Positions 26,248 to 35,467 are shown, numbered from the stretch's first letter. The stretch: DNA of 64,000 nucleotides from Dietzia psychralcaliphila (GCF_003096095.1 NZ_CP015453.1:1178001-1242000); one strand, 5' to 3'. A program made the numbers and translations. Notes: generated from the sequence alone by a model not told the origin.

Positions 26248-26789
26248 ACCCCTCCCAGCGTGTCGAGTGCCGACTGGAGCGCGGCGTGCAGCGTGGTCTC
26301 GTCCGACCGCGCCCAGTCCAGGAGAGCGGTACTCAGGCCGGCGACGACGGCGGTTGCCGCCACCCGTGCCTGCGGGTGGCCTGCCCCCCGGGCGACCAGA
26401 GCTCGTTCCAGGGCCGCGACGGTCTCCTCGTTGTTGCGTTCGATTCCTCCACGCAGCGTCCGAGCCTCAGCGATGATCCGCAATCGGTCACGCGTCGACT
26501 CCACGTCCTCGGCGCTCATCTGCGACCACGACTGCCTGATACCTTCCGCCACCGCACGCATGGCGTGCTCGTCAGCTGGACGCGCACGAACCGCCGCGGC
26601 CATCGATGGATCGAACTGGTCGGCCAGCAGGACTCGCTCCTTGGTCGGGAAGTGCCGGAACAGGGTCATCTCGCTCACCCCCGCACGCTCTGCGATCTCG
26701 GCTGTCGACGTCGCGTCGTACCCCCGCTCGGCGAACAGTGTCCACCCGGCATGTCTCAACGCCTCGTGCGTTCGACCCCATCGGTCCAT
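26244..26789 (-). CDS. TetR-family regulator of the ABC exporter operon
   Basis: This 181-residue repressor starts at ATG 26789. The helix-turn-helix is at residues 10-55 (TSTAEIAERAGVSEMTLFRHF), and the C-terminal half is an ordinary variable ligand domain. A 15-bp perfect palindrome lies 8 bp upstream of its ATG, as expected for autorepression of the TetR-ATPase-permease operon. The ligand is unknown. Confidence 0.88.
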   Translation of the reverse strand: MDRWGRTHEALRHAGWTLFAERGYDATSTAEIAERAGVSEMTLFRHFPTKERVLLADQFDPSMAAAVRARPADEHAMRAVAEGIRQSWSQMSAEDVESTRDRLRIIAEARTLRGGIERNNEETVAALERALVARGAGHPQARVAATAVVAGLSTALLDWARSDETTLHAALQSALDTLGGV

Positions 26790-26797
26790 GGTCGAAA

Positions 26798-26812
26798 TGT
26801 TAGCTACTAACA
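26798..26812. promoter_or_regulatory. Operator of the TetR-ABC operon
   Basis: TGTTAGCTACTAACA is a perfect 6+3+6 inverted repeat right before the TetR start codon, and it is AT-rich against the local background. Confidence 0.7.
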
Positions 26813-26961
26813 ATGGCTGGAACAAGGGCAGGATTTGTGGCTGGAACACGGTAATCAGCGCGAAGTGTTCATCGAGGGTGCATCATCGTTGCAGGCGAGG
26901 TTCACTACGGGCCCGGTCGATCGTGTTGGACTGGGCTCGGGCAGACGAGTGGAGACCGACC

Positions 26962-27573
26962 ATGGGCACAGCCGTGCGCGAGAATTCGGAGTACCGACAA
27001 CCGGGGTCACGAGCCCCCGTTCGACTCGAGCGCGTCCCGGACCCGCATGTCCCGCTGGCCTCCGCACCGCGGGTTCTCCTACTCAACGCCGGCTACGAGG
27101 CGCTCACCGCCCTCCCCGCCCGCCGCGCCGTGGTGATGCTGCTCGGTGGTAAGGCGGTCGTGGTCCACGAGCACCCGACCGAGATCCTGGTCCGTTCGGT
27201 CGACACGGCCGTTCGCGTGCCCTCGGTGATCATGCTCCGCGACTACGTCCGGATCCCGTACCGGGCGCAGGTGCCCATGACGCGGGCCGCCCTGATGCAC
27301 CGTGACTCCCATCGGTGTGGGTACTGCAACGCCCGCGCGACCACCGTCGACCACGTGATCCCGCGCAGTCGCGGGGGAGAACACGTGTGGGAGAACTGTG
27401 TGGCCTCCTGCGCGCCGTGCAATCACCGTAAGGCCGACAAGCTCCTCTCCGAACTGGGGTGGGAACTGCGGGTGCCGTTGGTGGCGCCGAGGGGCCGGAC
27501 GTGGCGGCTCGTCTCCCAGCTCCGCGAGATCGGCCCGTACTGGGAGGACTACCTGTACCTCGACGCCGCCTGA
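26962..27573 (+). CDS. HNH endonuclease domain protein
   Basis: This 203-residue protein has an N-terminal domain (VLLLNAGYEALTALPARRAV) that often accompanies actinobacterial HNH proteins. The HNH module is CGYCNARATTVDHVIPRSRG, with CAPCNHRKADK providing the second Cys pair and the final Asn/His. The zinc-binding CxxC pairs and the central DHV are intact. I start at the ATG at 26962 because the upstream frame runs through the TetR operator region. It sits next to glbO/aglA as Rv2469c does in M. tuberculosis. The DNA target is unknown. Confidence 0.88.
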   Translation: MGTAVRENSEYRQPGSRAPVRLERVPDPHVPLASAPRVLLLNAGYEALTALPARRAVVMLLGGKAVVVHEHPTEILVRSVDTAVRVPSVIMLRDYVRIPYRAQVPMTRAALMHRDSHRCGYCNARATTVDHVIPRSRGGEHVWENCVASCAPCNHRKADKLLSELGWELRVPLVAPRGRTWRLVSQLREIGPYWEDYLYLDAA

Positions 27574-27694
27574 GCAACGCCGTCACATGCCCCGGAAGGC
27601 GGGTCGGGGAGCGACGGGCGCAATCAGGGCGAACCCGACGGCCACGGATGCCTTCGTCGAGACCAGACCGACGCTGGGAGAGTTGGCGCGGTTG

Positions 27695-28609
27695 TCATCG
27701 GGTGGCTCCGACGTGGCGGTTCAGAAAGGCGATCTGATCGGACACGATGTGCTCGAAGTGCGGGTCCAGGTAGGGCTCGAAATGTGAGAGGTCATAGGAC
27801 TTCACCTCGCCGTTGGGGATGCGAGCCGCGATCGTGCGCGCCTTGGCGTACGGCGTGACGTCGTCTCTGACGGCCAGTTGCACCAGCGTGGGTGCGGTGA
27901 TCTTGGCGGCATGTCGGCCCGGTGAGTAGAACGGCACCCGCAGCGCGATGCGGGCCGCGACATCGTTGTCGGCCAGTAGTTCGTCGCGCTTGTCCCCAGC
28001 CATCTCCAGTACCAGGTCATAGGCGCCAGGTGAGGTCATCATGGCGACCTCGCCGGGTCGTCCGATGGATTTCACCCGGCGCGGCGGGCGGCCCAGCCAC
28101 GCCCCCACCTGATCGCGCGCCGCCGCCAACGCCAGACGAGCCACCAGTGTGGGGGATTGCGCGAACGCCGACGCGGGGCCGACGACGTGCGGCACCTGCA
28201 CGATCACGGCCGCCAGCGCGTGGTCCCGGGCGGCGAGGTCCAGAATGTGACCGCCACCGAATGACGATCCCCACCCCACTACCCGGGTGGTGTCGACGCC
28301 GGCGAGGCCACGGGCGTAGGACACCGCGGCGCGCCAATCGGCATGCTGGCCGGCGATATCGAGCACCCGTCGGGGCTGCCCGTCACTCGCGCCCCAGGAC
28401 CGGTAGTCGAACACCAACGCGGCGTACCCCGCTTGGGCGAACCGGGCGGCGTAGGCGTCCAGGCGCAGCTCCCGGGTCGCGGCGAACCCGTGGGCCAGCA
28501 CCACGATCGGCGGGTTCTCCACGCCGTCGGGACGGTATAGCCACGCCGCACACGCCACGCCCTCGGAGGAGAAGGTGACTTCTTGCCGGACGTAGGTGTG
28601 GACGGTCAT
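27695..28609 (-). CDS. Alpha/beta hydrolase
   Basis: This 304-residue protein has an alpha/beta-hydrolase fold with VVLAHGFAATRE (oxyanion loop) and GWGSSFGGGHIL (nucleophile elbow, G-x-S-x-G). Further C-terminal regions (LVQLAVRDDVTPYAKA, then SHFEPYLDPHFE) can supply Asp and His. I chose ATG 28609 with GGAGAG upstream; the ATG at 28645 would lie inside an operator. It is divergent from a TetR regulator. A role as an esterase or C-C hydrolase is possible, but the substrate is unknown. Confidence 0.85.
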   Translation of the reverse strand: MTVHTYVRQEVTFSSEGVACAAWLYRPDGVENPPIVVLAHGFAATRELRLDAYAARFAQAGYAALVFDYRSWGASDGQPRRVLDIAGQHADWRAAVSYARGLAGVDTTRVVGWGSSFGGGHILDLAARDHALAAVIVQVPHVVGPASAFAQSPTLVARLALAAARDQVGAWLGRPPRRVKSIGRPGEVAMMTSPGAYDLVLEMAGDKRDELLADNDVAARIALRVPFYSPGRHAAKITAPTLVQLAVRDDVTPYAKARTIAARIPNGEVKSYDLSHFEPYLDPHFEHIVSDQIAFLNRHVGATR

Positions 28610-28634
28610 GGGCTCTCCAGGCGATTCCGGTTCG

Positions 28635-28681
28635 TTGATCGTCATTCAAGAGACGGTAACAGGTCGTTGAATGCCGTTCAA
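28635..28681. promoter_or_regulatory. Paired operators between hydrolase and TetR
   Basis: Two similar sites sit 32 bp apart: TTGATCGTCATTCAAGAG at 28635-28652 and TTGAATGCCGTTCAAGAG at 28667-28684. Each has TTGA...TTCAA inverted arms, with the second perfect (TTGAA-N5-TTCAA). They probably bind the adjacent TetR and control both divergent genes. Confidence 0.65.
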
Positions 28682-28703
28682 GAGGATCGTCTAGGATCGA
28701 GTC

Positions 28704-29258
28704 ATGCCGGAGAACAGGCGACCCCAGGCGCCGGAGGAGAAGCGGGCGGAGATCGTCGCCGCCGCCCGCGAGCTCTTCGTCGACGCCGGCTACGACGCCA
28801 CCCCGATGAGCCGCGTGGCCGCGACGGCCGGGGTTACCGCGAACACCATCTACTGGTACTTCGACGACAAGGATGCCGTTCTGATCGCCGTCCTGGACGC
28901 CGTCTTGGCAGATGCGTTGGACCAGTACCAGTCGGTGGCCGCTGAACCCATCCCCGTGCGCTTGCTGTGGGTGGTGCGCCAGCTCCAGCAGATGAGCCGC
29001 CTGGTCAGCACCGTCCACGCCCGCGCGGAGCGCTCACCCTCGGTGGCGTCGTGGCACGACGACTTCCACCTACTGACCTCCGGCCTGTTTCGTAGCGAAC
29101 TCGAGGCCGCCGGCGCGGCCACAGACGGCCTGGACGCCGAAGTGATGATCGGCGTCTTCACCATCGAGGGACTCCTCATGCACCCGTTGGGCGAGGAGGA
29201 GCAGCGCGCCGTCTGCGACGCACTCACGGCGCGGTGGGTCCCGCCGCAGAGTTCCTGA
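28704..29258 (+). CDS. TetR-family regulator
   Basis: This 184-residue protein has the N-terminal helix-turn-helix TPMSRVAATAGVTANTIYWYF followed by DDKDAVL, and a C-terminal ligand domain without recognisable substrate hints. It is divergent from the alpha/beta hydrolase, with the two TTGA/TTCAA operators between them. It therefore probably represses the hydrolase and itself. It is convergent with the flavin hydroxylase gene, 41 bp away. Confidence 0.88.
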   Translation: MPENRRPQAPEEKRAEIVAAARELFVDAGYDATPMSRVAATAGVTANTIYWYFDDKDAVLIAVLDAVLADALDQYQSVAAEPIPVRLLWVVRQLQQMSRLVSTVHARAERSPSVASWHDDFHLLTSGLFRSELEAAGAATDGLDAEVMIGVFTIEGLLMHPLGEEEQRAVCDALTARWVPPQSS

Positions 29259-29299
29259 TGACGGACGTTCCGCCTGCCGGGGCGGTGCGGCGGTAGCGG

Positions 29300-30865
29300 C
29301 TATCGGGCGTCGCTGCCGGCCGCGAGGCCGGGGAGCAGGGTGTACACCTCTGCGACCGAGCGGCCCGCCGCCATGACCGTCGCGTCCGGTCGCACGACCG
29401 CCGCTCGTGCGTGGTGGGCGTGCAACCACTGTTCGAGGGGGCTGTCCAGCGCGACGACGACGCTGGTCCCGCCACGACGCCTGATCTCGAACTCCTGCTC
29501 GGGGGTGGGTGTGTCCACCGCAATGATCCGGAAGCCCGCCGTGGAGTCGTCGAGGCGGCGCCCGTCGGCGGCCACCACGGCGTTCGGCGCGAGCTGCCCG
29601 GCCAGTCGGGCTGCGCTCGGGACCGGCACCCATCGAGGAATCCCGGAGCCCACCACCCCGCGCCGGACATAGCAGGACGGCCGGAGTGCGGGGGTCGTGC
29701 TGTCGGTCAGTCTCGCCGCCAGACCCGGAACCCCCGCGAGCACGGGCGCGACGGTGCGGCGCAGGACGTCGCCGCCTCGACCACCGCCGGTCATGGCGGC
29801 TCCCGTCACCATCGCCAGGTGGATGAGATCGGTGCAGTGCGGGATACGCTCCCGCTCATAGGACTCGAGAGTCGATGACGGCGCTCCGCCCCGGAGGACG
29901 TCGGCGAGCTTCCAGCTGAGGTTCGCGGCGTCGCGCAGACCCGCGCCCATTCCCTGGCCGATGAACGGTGGCGTCAGATGCGCGGCGTCGCCGAGCAGGA
30001 AGACCCGGCGATCACGCCAGCGTTGGGCGACTCGTGCCCGAAAGGTGTATTCGGTAGAACGGACCAGTCTCAGGTCTGGCGCGTCGACGCCCTCGAGCCA
30101 CGGTCGTAGCAGTGGCACGACCGTGTCGATGTGGGCGTAGTCCTCGGCCGTCTCGTGGTCGAGGAGTTGGAACTCCCAGCGGTAGCGGGTCTCGCCGACG
30201 CGCATGTAGGTGGCCGCTCTGTGGGTGTCGCACACCTGTGCCACGCCGTCCCACTGGCGTAGGTCAGCCGACGTCTCGACATCGATGACGAGCCACCGCT
30301 GACTGAACCCGAGATCCCGCCACTCGGCCGAGATCGCCGAGCGGGTGATGCTGCCGGCGCCGTCGCAGCCGAGGAGGTAGCTCCCCCGGAAAGTGATCCG
30401 TTCGCCCGTGTCGAGGTCGGTCGCTGAGACCGTGACTCCCGTATCGGACTGACCGATCCCGCACACCTCGACCCCGGAGCGGAAGGTGATGAGATCCGCG
30501 CGTCGGGCGACGGCGGTCCGGAGAAGTTCCTCGAGTCGGGGCTGGTCGAACATGGACGCGGCCGGAAAGCCGTTCGGGCCCATGCCCGGGTCACGGGGGA
30601 ACTCGGCGATGACCCGCAACGCGGAGGTCACCAGACGCAGGCCGAGCGCGGGACGGGAGATCTCCGCGAACCCGGGAGCGAGACCGAGCCGGGCGATGAT
30701 CCGGTACACCTCGTCATCCAGGTGCACCGCCCGCGGTTGTGGGTAGATCCCCTCCCACCGCTCGAGGAGGATCGACGGAACCCCGAGGTCGGCCAGTAGC
30801 GCGGCCGCGGTCAGACCCGCCGGCCCGGCGCCGACGATGAGAACCGGATCGATGTCGGGGCTCAT
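29300..30865 (-). CDS. FAD-dependent aromatic hydroxylase (MhpA/PheA-like)
   Basis: This 521-residue class A flavoprotein monooxygenase should use NAD(P)H and O2 to hydroxylate a phenolic ring. Motifs are PVLIVGAGPAGLTAAALLADLG (FAD ADP-binding), LLGCDGAGSITR (the DG fingerprint) and VFLLGDAAHLTPP (the GD motif). The C-terminal 150 residues form the thioredoxin-like lid of the MhpA group. It is 58 bp downstream of the FAH hydrolase gene and ends the extradiol-FAH-hydroxylase operon. A 3-(3-hydroxyphenyl)propionate-like or alkylphenol substrate is plausible but not shown. Confidence 0.85.
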   Translation of the reverse strand: MSPDIDPVLIVGAGPAGLTAAALLADLGVPSILLERWEGIYPQPRAVHLDDEVYRIIARLGLAPGFAEISRPALGLRLVTSALRVIAEFPRDPGMGPNGFPAASMFDQPRLEELLRTAVARRADLITFRSGVEVCGIGQSDTGVTVSATDLDTGERITFRGSYLLGCDGAGSITRSAISAEWRDLGFSQRWLVIDVETSADLRQWDGVAQVCDTHRAATYMRVGETRYRWEFQLLDHETAEDYAHIDTVVPLLRPWLEGVDAPDLRLVRSTEYTFRARVAQRWRDRRVFLLGDAAHLTPPFIGQGMGAGLRDAANLSWKLADVLRGGAPSSTLESYERERIPHCTDLIHLAMVTGAAMTGGGRGGDVLRRTVAPVLAGVPGLAARLTDSTTPALRPSCYVRRGVVGSGIPRWVPVPSAARLAGQLAPNAVVAADGRRLDDSTAGFRIIAVDTPTPEQEFEIRRRGGTSVVVALDSPLEQWLHAHHARAAVVRPDATVMAAGRSVAEVYTLLPGLAAGSDAR

Positions 30866-30923
30866 CGAACCCCTATCCGGCCCGGCGCACCGATGGCGAC
30901 GCGCGCCGTCGAGGTGGGGGCGA

Positions 30924-31862
30924 TCATGCGTAGCGCACCACGTTCCGCTGCACGCCGAGATCGAGCGTCCCGTCGCCCGCGCGTATCGACGTCTCGACGA
31001 TGTCGCCGTCCTGCAGGTACTTCGGATTGCCGGCCTGGCGCTTGAAGAACGCCTTCCACTTCAGGTGCGGCGGAAGCAGTGCCCCGATCAGCTCGATGGG
31101 TTTCGCGGGCGCGGTGAGTGCGGTCCCACCGGGGGTGCCGGTCAGGAGAAGGTCGCCGGCGTCGACACGCTGGAACCTGTTCAGGGTTCGTACCGCCTCC
31201 AGGGGGCTGTAGATCATGTCGGCTACGGTGCTGTTCTGGCGGGTCACCCCGTTCACCCGCAGCTGCAGGGTGAGCGTGGAGAACCTGTCCCACTCTCCGG
31301 GCTCCAGCAACACCAGGACCGGACCGACCGGGGTGAAGCTCGGGTAGGACTTCGCCTCGTAGAACTGCGTCTTGGGCAACTGCACGTCGCGGGCTGACAC
31401 ATCGTTGGTGATCACGAGGCCGGCCACGGCGTCGGCGAGGGTCTCCTCGTCGACGGTGGCTCCGACCGGCAGGCTTCGTCCGAAGACCAGGCCGATCTCG
31501 ACCTCGTAGTCCAACAGCTGCACGTGCGCGGGCTTGATGATGTCGTCGTTCGGCCCGACGATCGATCCCGAGGCCTTGCGGAAGAACGTCAGCGGGACCT
31601 TGTCGGGGTTCATTCCGGAATCGCGGACGTGCGAGACGTAGTTCGTCATCTGCGCGATCACCCGGCAGGGCGCTGTCACCGGCGACTGCAGTGTCAGGCT
31701 CGCCGGGTCCACGACCTCGCCGCTGTCGGTCGTGGCCAGGACGACCGCCTGACGGTCCGCGATCAGCTCGGCGGTGGTGGTCGCGCGCGTGTCGATGCGA
31801 CGGGCGCCGGCGGGCACCAGCACCCACCATGCATCTGCGGTACGGAGGACGGACAGGCTCAT
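30924..31862 (-). CDS. Fumarylacetoacetate hydrolase family protein
   Basis: This 312-residue FAH-family protein carries the metal-binding pieces LLDYEVEIGLVFGRS (Glu-x-Glu) and VITNDVSARD (Asp), and ends with DIVETSIRAGDGTLDLGV. Such enzymes hydrate or cleave meta-cleavage products, for example 2-oxopent-4-dienoate hydratase-like or acylpyruvate hydrolase-like steps. The ATG at 31862 overlaps the stop of the extradiol dioxygenase by 4 bp, so the two act in sequence. Pyruvate is a likely product, which would link to the co-regulated pyruvate carboxylase; this is inference. Confidence 0.85.
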   Translation of the reverse strand: MSLSVLRTADAWWVLVPAGARRIDTRATTTAELIADRQAVVLATTDSGEVVDPASLTLQSPVTAPCRVIAQMTNYVSHVRDSGMNPDKVPLTFFRKASGSIVGPNDDIIKPAHVQLLDYEVEIGLVFGRSLPVGATVDEETLADAVAGLVITNDVSARDVQLPKTQFYEAKSYPSFTPVGPVLVLLEPGEWDRFSTLTLQLRVNGVTRQNSTVADMIYSPLEAVRTLNRFQRVDAGDLLLTGTPGGTALTAPAKPIELIGALLPPHLKWKAFFKRQAGNPKYLQDGDIVETSIRAGDGTLDLGVQRNVVRYA

Positions 31863-32998
31863 GTGCGGGCTACTTTCATCAGGCCGAGAAGGCGTTGGAC
31901 ATCGAACTCGTTGTCGGACTCGCGCAACGACGAGAGAATCGAGGTGAACTCGCGCAGCGCGGCGCGGCCGGGCTTGATGCCCAGGAAGTCTGCGGTCGCC
32001 GGCGGGCCCCATTGGTTGAGGCCTGACGCCGTCATCGGGGCCCAGCCGGCGGTGACCGTGCTGTCGAACTGGTCACCGTCCGTGAAGTGCTCGACCAGGA
32101 ACCCGTCCGGATCGCGCCAGTAGTCGAAGAGCTGGCTGCCCTGGATGTGGCGCCCCAACCCCCACGAGTGGTCGTATCCCCGGTCGAGGAGGTACTCGCT
32201 TCCGGCGGCCAACGCGTCCAGATCGCAGACCTGGAAGGCGGAGTGGACGTATCGGTCGGCGGGGCCGAGCGTCAGGGCCAGGGTGTGGTGGTCGGCGACC
32301 TCTCCACCGCGGTCGCACCGGATGAAGCTCATCACGGGTCCGCGTTCGCGCTGGCCGGGGTAGTACAGGAAGTCGCTCACGATCATTCCCAGGTTGTGCA
32401 GATACCAGTTGAGCGACGACAGGTAGCGCGTCGACGACAGCACGACGTGACCGAGGCGCTCGACGACCGCCGGAGCGCGCGGGGGACGCTGAGTGCTGTT
32501 GACGCGGGTCCGGTCGCGTTCGAAGTTGAACGGCTGGCGGACGCTCTGCAGGGGCAGTGCCGGCCATTCGGTGACTCCCGAGACCACCCGCACGCGGCAC
32601 CCGCTGGGATCCCGGGTGGTGACCGCACACCCTCCGAGGGCGTCGTCGAGAGACTCCACGGGTCGTCCCCACTCCGAGGCCAGTGTGTGGACGTCGGCGT
32701 CGTCGGCCGCGAGGAAGGCCGCGCCGGTGAACGCGGTCCGCGCTGCCCGACGGACGATGACACACGGCGGCCCCGCGAGGGCGCCCCGTAGGTGCAGCTC
32801 ATCGGGAGTCTGAAAGGTGGGGGTGAACCCGAAGTCCACCGCGAACGCAGCGGTGCGGACGAGATCGGGCTTGTCGAACTCCAACCAGGCGATGTCGTGG
32901 ACCTTCACCACCGGGTCCGGCCGGCGCCCGGGATGTTCCCCGGGCAAGGCGCCCTGATCGGCGTGCAGTCCCTCGTGCACGTCATGGTTGACCGTCAT
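31859..32998 (-). CDS. Type I extradiol (VOC-fold) ring-cleavage dioxygenase
   Basis: This 379-residue protein has two vicinal-oxygen-chelate domains. The C-terminal one holds the Fe(II) ligands: His184 in RLGHVVLSS, His238 in VADHHTLALTLG and Glu303 in DGFLVEHF. It should cleave a substituted catechol next to the hydroxyls. I prefer the ATG at 32998 (GGGAGTCGAG upstream); the longer start at 33034 would overlap the operator palindrome. It is the first gene of the operon, divergent from the TetR regulator. Confidence 0.85.
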   Translation of the reverse strand: MTVNHDVHEGLHADQGALPGEHPGRRPDPVVKVHDIAWLEFDKPDLVRTAAFAVDFGFTPTFQTPDELHLRGALAGPPCVIVRRAARTAFTGAAFLAADDADVHTLASEWGRPVESLDDALGGCAVTTRDPSGCRVRVVSGVTEWPALPLQSVRQPFNFERDRTRVNSTQRPPRAPAVVERLGHVVLSSTRYLSSLNWYLHNLGMIVSDFLYYPGQRERGPVMSFIRCDRGGEVADHHTLALTLGPADRYVHSAFQVCDLDALAAGSEYLLDRGYDHSWGLGRHIQGSQLFDYWRDPDGFLVEHFTDGDQFDSTVTAGWAPMTASGLNQWGPPATADFLGIKPGRAALREFTSILSSLRESDNEFDVQRLLGLMKVART

Positions 32999-33019
32999 CT
33001 CGACTCCCGTCGTCTCGGT

Positions 33020-33033
33020 TGACGATATCGTCA
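33020..33033. promoter_or_regulatory. Regulon operator copy 1
   Basis: TGACGATATCGTCA is a perfect 14-bp palindrome 22 bp upstream of the extradiol dioxygenase ATG. It is one of four copies of the consensus TGACGAWATCRTCA in this block. Confidence 0.8.
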
Positions 33034-33062
33034 TATACGCCGCATGCGTCAGTCAAGTCTGT

Positions 33063-33076
33063 TGATGATTTCGTCA
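33063..33076. promoter_or_regulatory. Regulon operator copy 2
   Basis: TGATGATTTCGTCA lies 46 bp upstream of the TetR ATG. Its reverse complement is identical to the copies at 36782 and 40453. It is well placed for autoregulation of the TetR. Confidence 0.8.
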
Positions 33077-33121
33077 CGGGTGCGTATGGGACCATGTGAC
33101 CCATCGTGGAAGGAGAATGCG

Positions 33122-33760
33122 ATGGCCCAGGCTGATCCGGGCGTTCTCTCGCGCGCTCAGAGACGCAAAGCCCAGACCCGGCGGTCCCTCATCGGTGCCG
33201 CCCAACAGCTGATGGCTCAGGGGCGGACCGCGGTCTCGGTCCTCGACATCACCACGATGGCCGACGTCGGCAACGGCTCGTTCTACAACCACTTCGCCAC
33301 GAAAGAGGAGTTGTTCGAGGCTGCGGTGATGTCCGTCGTCGAGGACCACGGGGAACTGCTGGACGCCTTCACCGAGGGGATGAGCGATCCGGCGCACATG
33401 TTCACGCAGAGTTTCCGCTTGACCGGTCGTCTGCACCGTAGGTACCCCGAGTTGAGCAGAGTCGTGGTCAACCACGGTTTGTCTGTCCTCGCCACCGCCG
33501 ACGCAGGGTTGCTTCCCCGCGCGCGTCGCGATATCGAGGCGGCGGTCGCCGCCCGGCGATTCGTCGCCACCGACATCGACGTGGCCCTGACCGTCGTCTC
33601 CGGGTCCGCGTTGACGCTGGCGTTGCTGCTGCACGACCAACCCGGACGCGACGACGCGGCCACGACCGACGCCGTCACCGCCCACGTTCTGCGTGCCTTG
33701 GGTGTCAGCGAGGACGAGGCCGCGGCGCTCATCGCTCTTCCGCTGCCGGACTGGGGCTGA
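33122..33760 (+). CDS. TetR-family regulator of the aromatic/P450 regulon
   Basis: The 212-residue protein starts at ATG 33122 after GGAAGGAG. The helix-turn-helix is VLDITTMADVGNGSFYNHFATKEELF. A short basic N-terminal arm (RAQRRKAQTRRSL) precedes it. It is the only regulator inside the block that carries the TGACGAWATCRTCA sites, and two of these lie in its own divergent promoter region. It is therefore the best candidate for the protein that binds all four sites. The inducer is unknown and is probably a pathway intermediate. Confidence 0.88.
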   Translation: MAQADPGVLSRAQRRKAQTRRSLIGAAQQLMAQGRTAVSVLDITTMADVGNGSFYNHFATKEELFEAAVMSVVEDHGELLDAFTEGMSDPAHMFTQSFRLTGRLHRRYPELSRVVVNHGLSVLATADAGLLPRARRDIEAAVAARRFVATDIDVALTVVSGSALTLALLLHDQPGRDDAATTDAVTAHVLRALGVSEDEAAALIALPLPDWG

Positions 33761-33802
33761 CCACGCTCGGGAGTACTCATGGGATGTCCCGGTAGAGGCT
33801 GA

Positions 33803-35467
33803 TCAGATCGCGGTGATCGCGACCAGCACCATCTCGTCGACCGACACCAGCTTGCGGCGGCGGCGGCCGTCGCGGCGCCCGGCCGCTCGTTCGTGGTCGT
33901 CGATCGCGGCCCAGCCGGCTGCGTCGATCCTCGTCCCCCGACGCTCGGCGATCAGGGCGTCGACGTCGTCCTCACCGATCGGGGGAGGCGACAGGCGACT
34001 CTGTGTCCAATCGGCGATGATGGCCTCGGCGGTCTGCAGACCACACTGCCTGTTGGCGCCGATCCCTCCTCGCGCGCCGCGCTTGATCCACCCTGCGACG
34101 TAGACGCCGACAATCGGGGATCCGTCCTCGGTCACGCGACCGCCGTCGTTGGGGATGACGGCGGCACCGGAGTCGAACGGTAGGCCGGAGAACGGATCCG
34201 CGCGATACCCGATCGACCGGATCACCGTGGACGCGGGCACGGTCGTCTCAAGGCCCGTCGGGACGACGCGACCGGTGCCGTCGGTGCTGTACGCCATGCG
34301 AGTGACCCGCATTCCTGAGACGCCGTGGTCGTCGCCGAGGATGGCGGCGGGGGAGGACAAGTAACGGAACGCGACCGTGCGCGCCGCGCCCGTCGGTGTG
34401 CGGGCTGCGTAGCGGCGGGCGAGGCGCAGCTTGGTGGAGGTGGTGGGGTCCAGCGTTCCCGCCTGCTCGTCCCGGTGGGTCTGCGGGTCGAGAACCAGGT
34501 CAGCCTGGTCCACGACGACGTCCACGCCGGAGAGCGAGGCGAACGCCTGGAACTCGGAATTGGTGTACGCGGCGTGAGCCGGACCGCGTCTGCCCAGGAT
34601 GCTCACGTGCCGCACCGTCGACTGGCGAAGGGCCCGCAGCGCGTGATCGGCGATGTCGGTGCGCGCCAGCTCATCGGGATCCGTCACGAGGATCCGTGCC
34701 GCGTCGAGGGCCACGTTGCCGTTGCCCACGATCACGACGGACTCGCCGCTGAGGTCGATCTCGTCGTCGGCATGGTCGGGGTGGCCGTTGTACCAGGCCA
34801 CGAAATCCGTGGCGGCGAGCGATCCGGGCAGGTCCTCGCCGGAGATGGCCAGAGCGCGATCAGCGGCCGCCCCGGTGGCGACGATCACCGCGTGGTACCT
34901 GGAGCGGAGTTCGTCGAGGGTGATGTCGACTCCCACCTCGACGTTGAGGAAGTACCGGAACGCCTCGCGAGCCGCGGTCGCGGCGAACGTCCGCTCGACG
35001 CCTTTGGTCGCCGCGTGGTCCGGGGCGACTCCCGCGCGCACCAGACCATAGGGGGTGGGGAGGCGGTCGAACATGTCGACCGTGACGCCGCGGTGCCGCA
35101 GCAGTTCCCCCGATGTGTAGAAGGCGGCCGGCCCCGCACCGATGACCGCCACCCGGAACGGAAGCGGTCCGGAGTCGAATGCCGGACGGGGCGGCGTCCA
35201 GGAGCCGACGATCTCGCGTCCCCGGAAGTAGTCGGCATTCATCTCGGGAAAGTCCGAGTCCGGCGGCAGCAGATCGTCCGGAACGATGGCGTCGACGGGG
35301 CACTCGTCCACACACGCCCCGCAATCGATGCAGGCGGCCGGGTCGATGTGCAGCATCTCGGCCCGGGCGAACCCGGGCGACCCGGGTGTCGGATGAATAC
35401 AGTTCACCGGACACACCGTGACGCAGCTCGCGTCGTTACAGCACGGCCGCGTGATGACATGGGCCAC
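33803..35467 (-). CDS. Ferredoxin-NADP reductase with fused ferredoxin domain (FprB-like)
   Basis: This 554-residue electron-transfer protein starts with a bacterial ferredoxin (residues about 1-80) carrying two Cys clusters, CCNDASCVTVCPVNC and CIDCGACVDECP. An adrenodoxin-reductase-like FAD/NADPH part follows (VAVIGAGPAAFYTSG, TPYGLVRAGVAPDH, VIVGNGNVALDAAR). The layout matches M. tuberculosis FprB. I chose the GTG at 35467, with AGGAGG 7-8 nt upstream; the GTG at 35491 has no such site. It follows the P450 gene by 55 bp and probably supplies it with electrons. Confidence 0.9.
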   Translation of the reverse strand: MAHVITRPCCNDASCVTVCPVNCIHPTPGSPGFARAEMLHIDPAACIDCGACVDECPVDAIVPDDLLPPDSDFPEMNADYFRGREIVGSWTPPRPAFDSGPLPFRVAVIGAGPAAFYTSGELLRHRGVTVDMFDRLPTPYGLVRAGVAPDHAATKGVERTFAATAAREAFRYFLNVEVGVDITLDELRSRYHAVIVATGAAADRALAISGEDLPGSLAATDFVAWYNGHPDHADDEIDLSGESVVIVGNGNVALDAARILVTDPDELARTDIADHALRALRQSTVRHVSILGRRGPAHAAYTNSEFQAFASLSGVDVVVDQADLVLDPQTHRDEQAGTLDPTTSTKLRLARRYAARTPTGAARTVAFRYLSSPAAILGDDHGVSGMRVTRMAYSTDGTGRVVPTGLETTVPASTVIRSIGYRADPFSGLPFDSGAAVIPNDGGRVTEDGSPIVGVYVAGWIKRGARGGIGANRQCGLQTAEAIIADWTQSRLSPPPIGEDDVDALIAERRGTRIDAAGWAAIDDHERAAGRRDGRRRRKLVSVDEMVLVAITAI

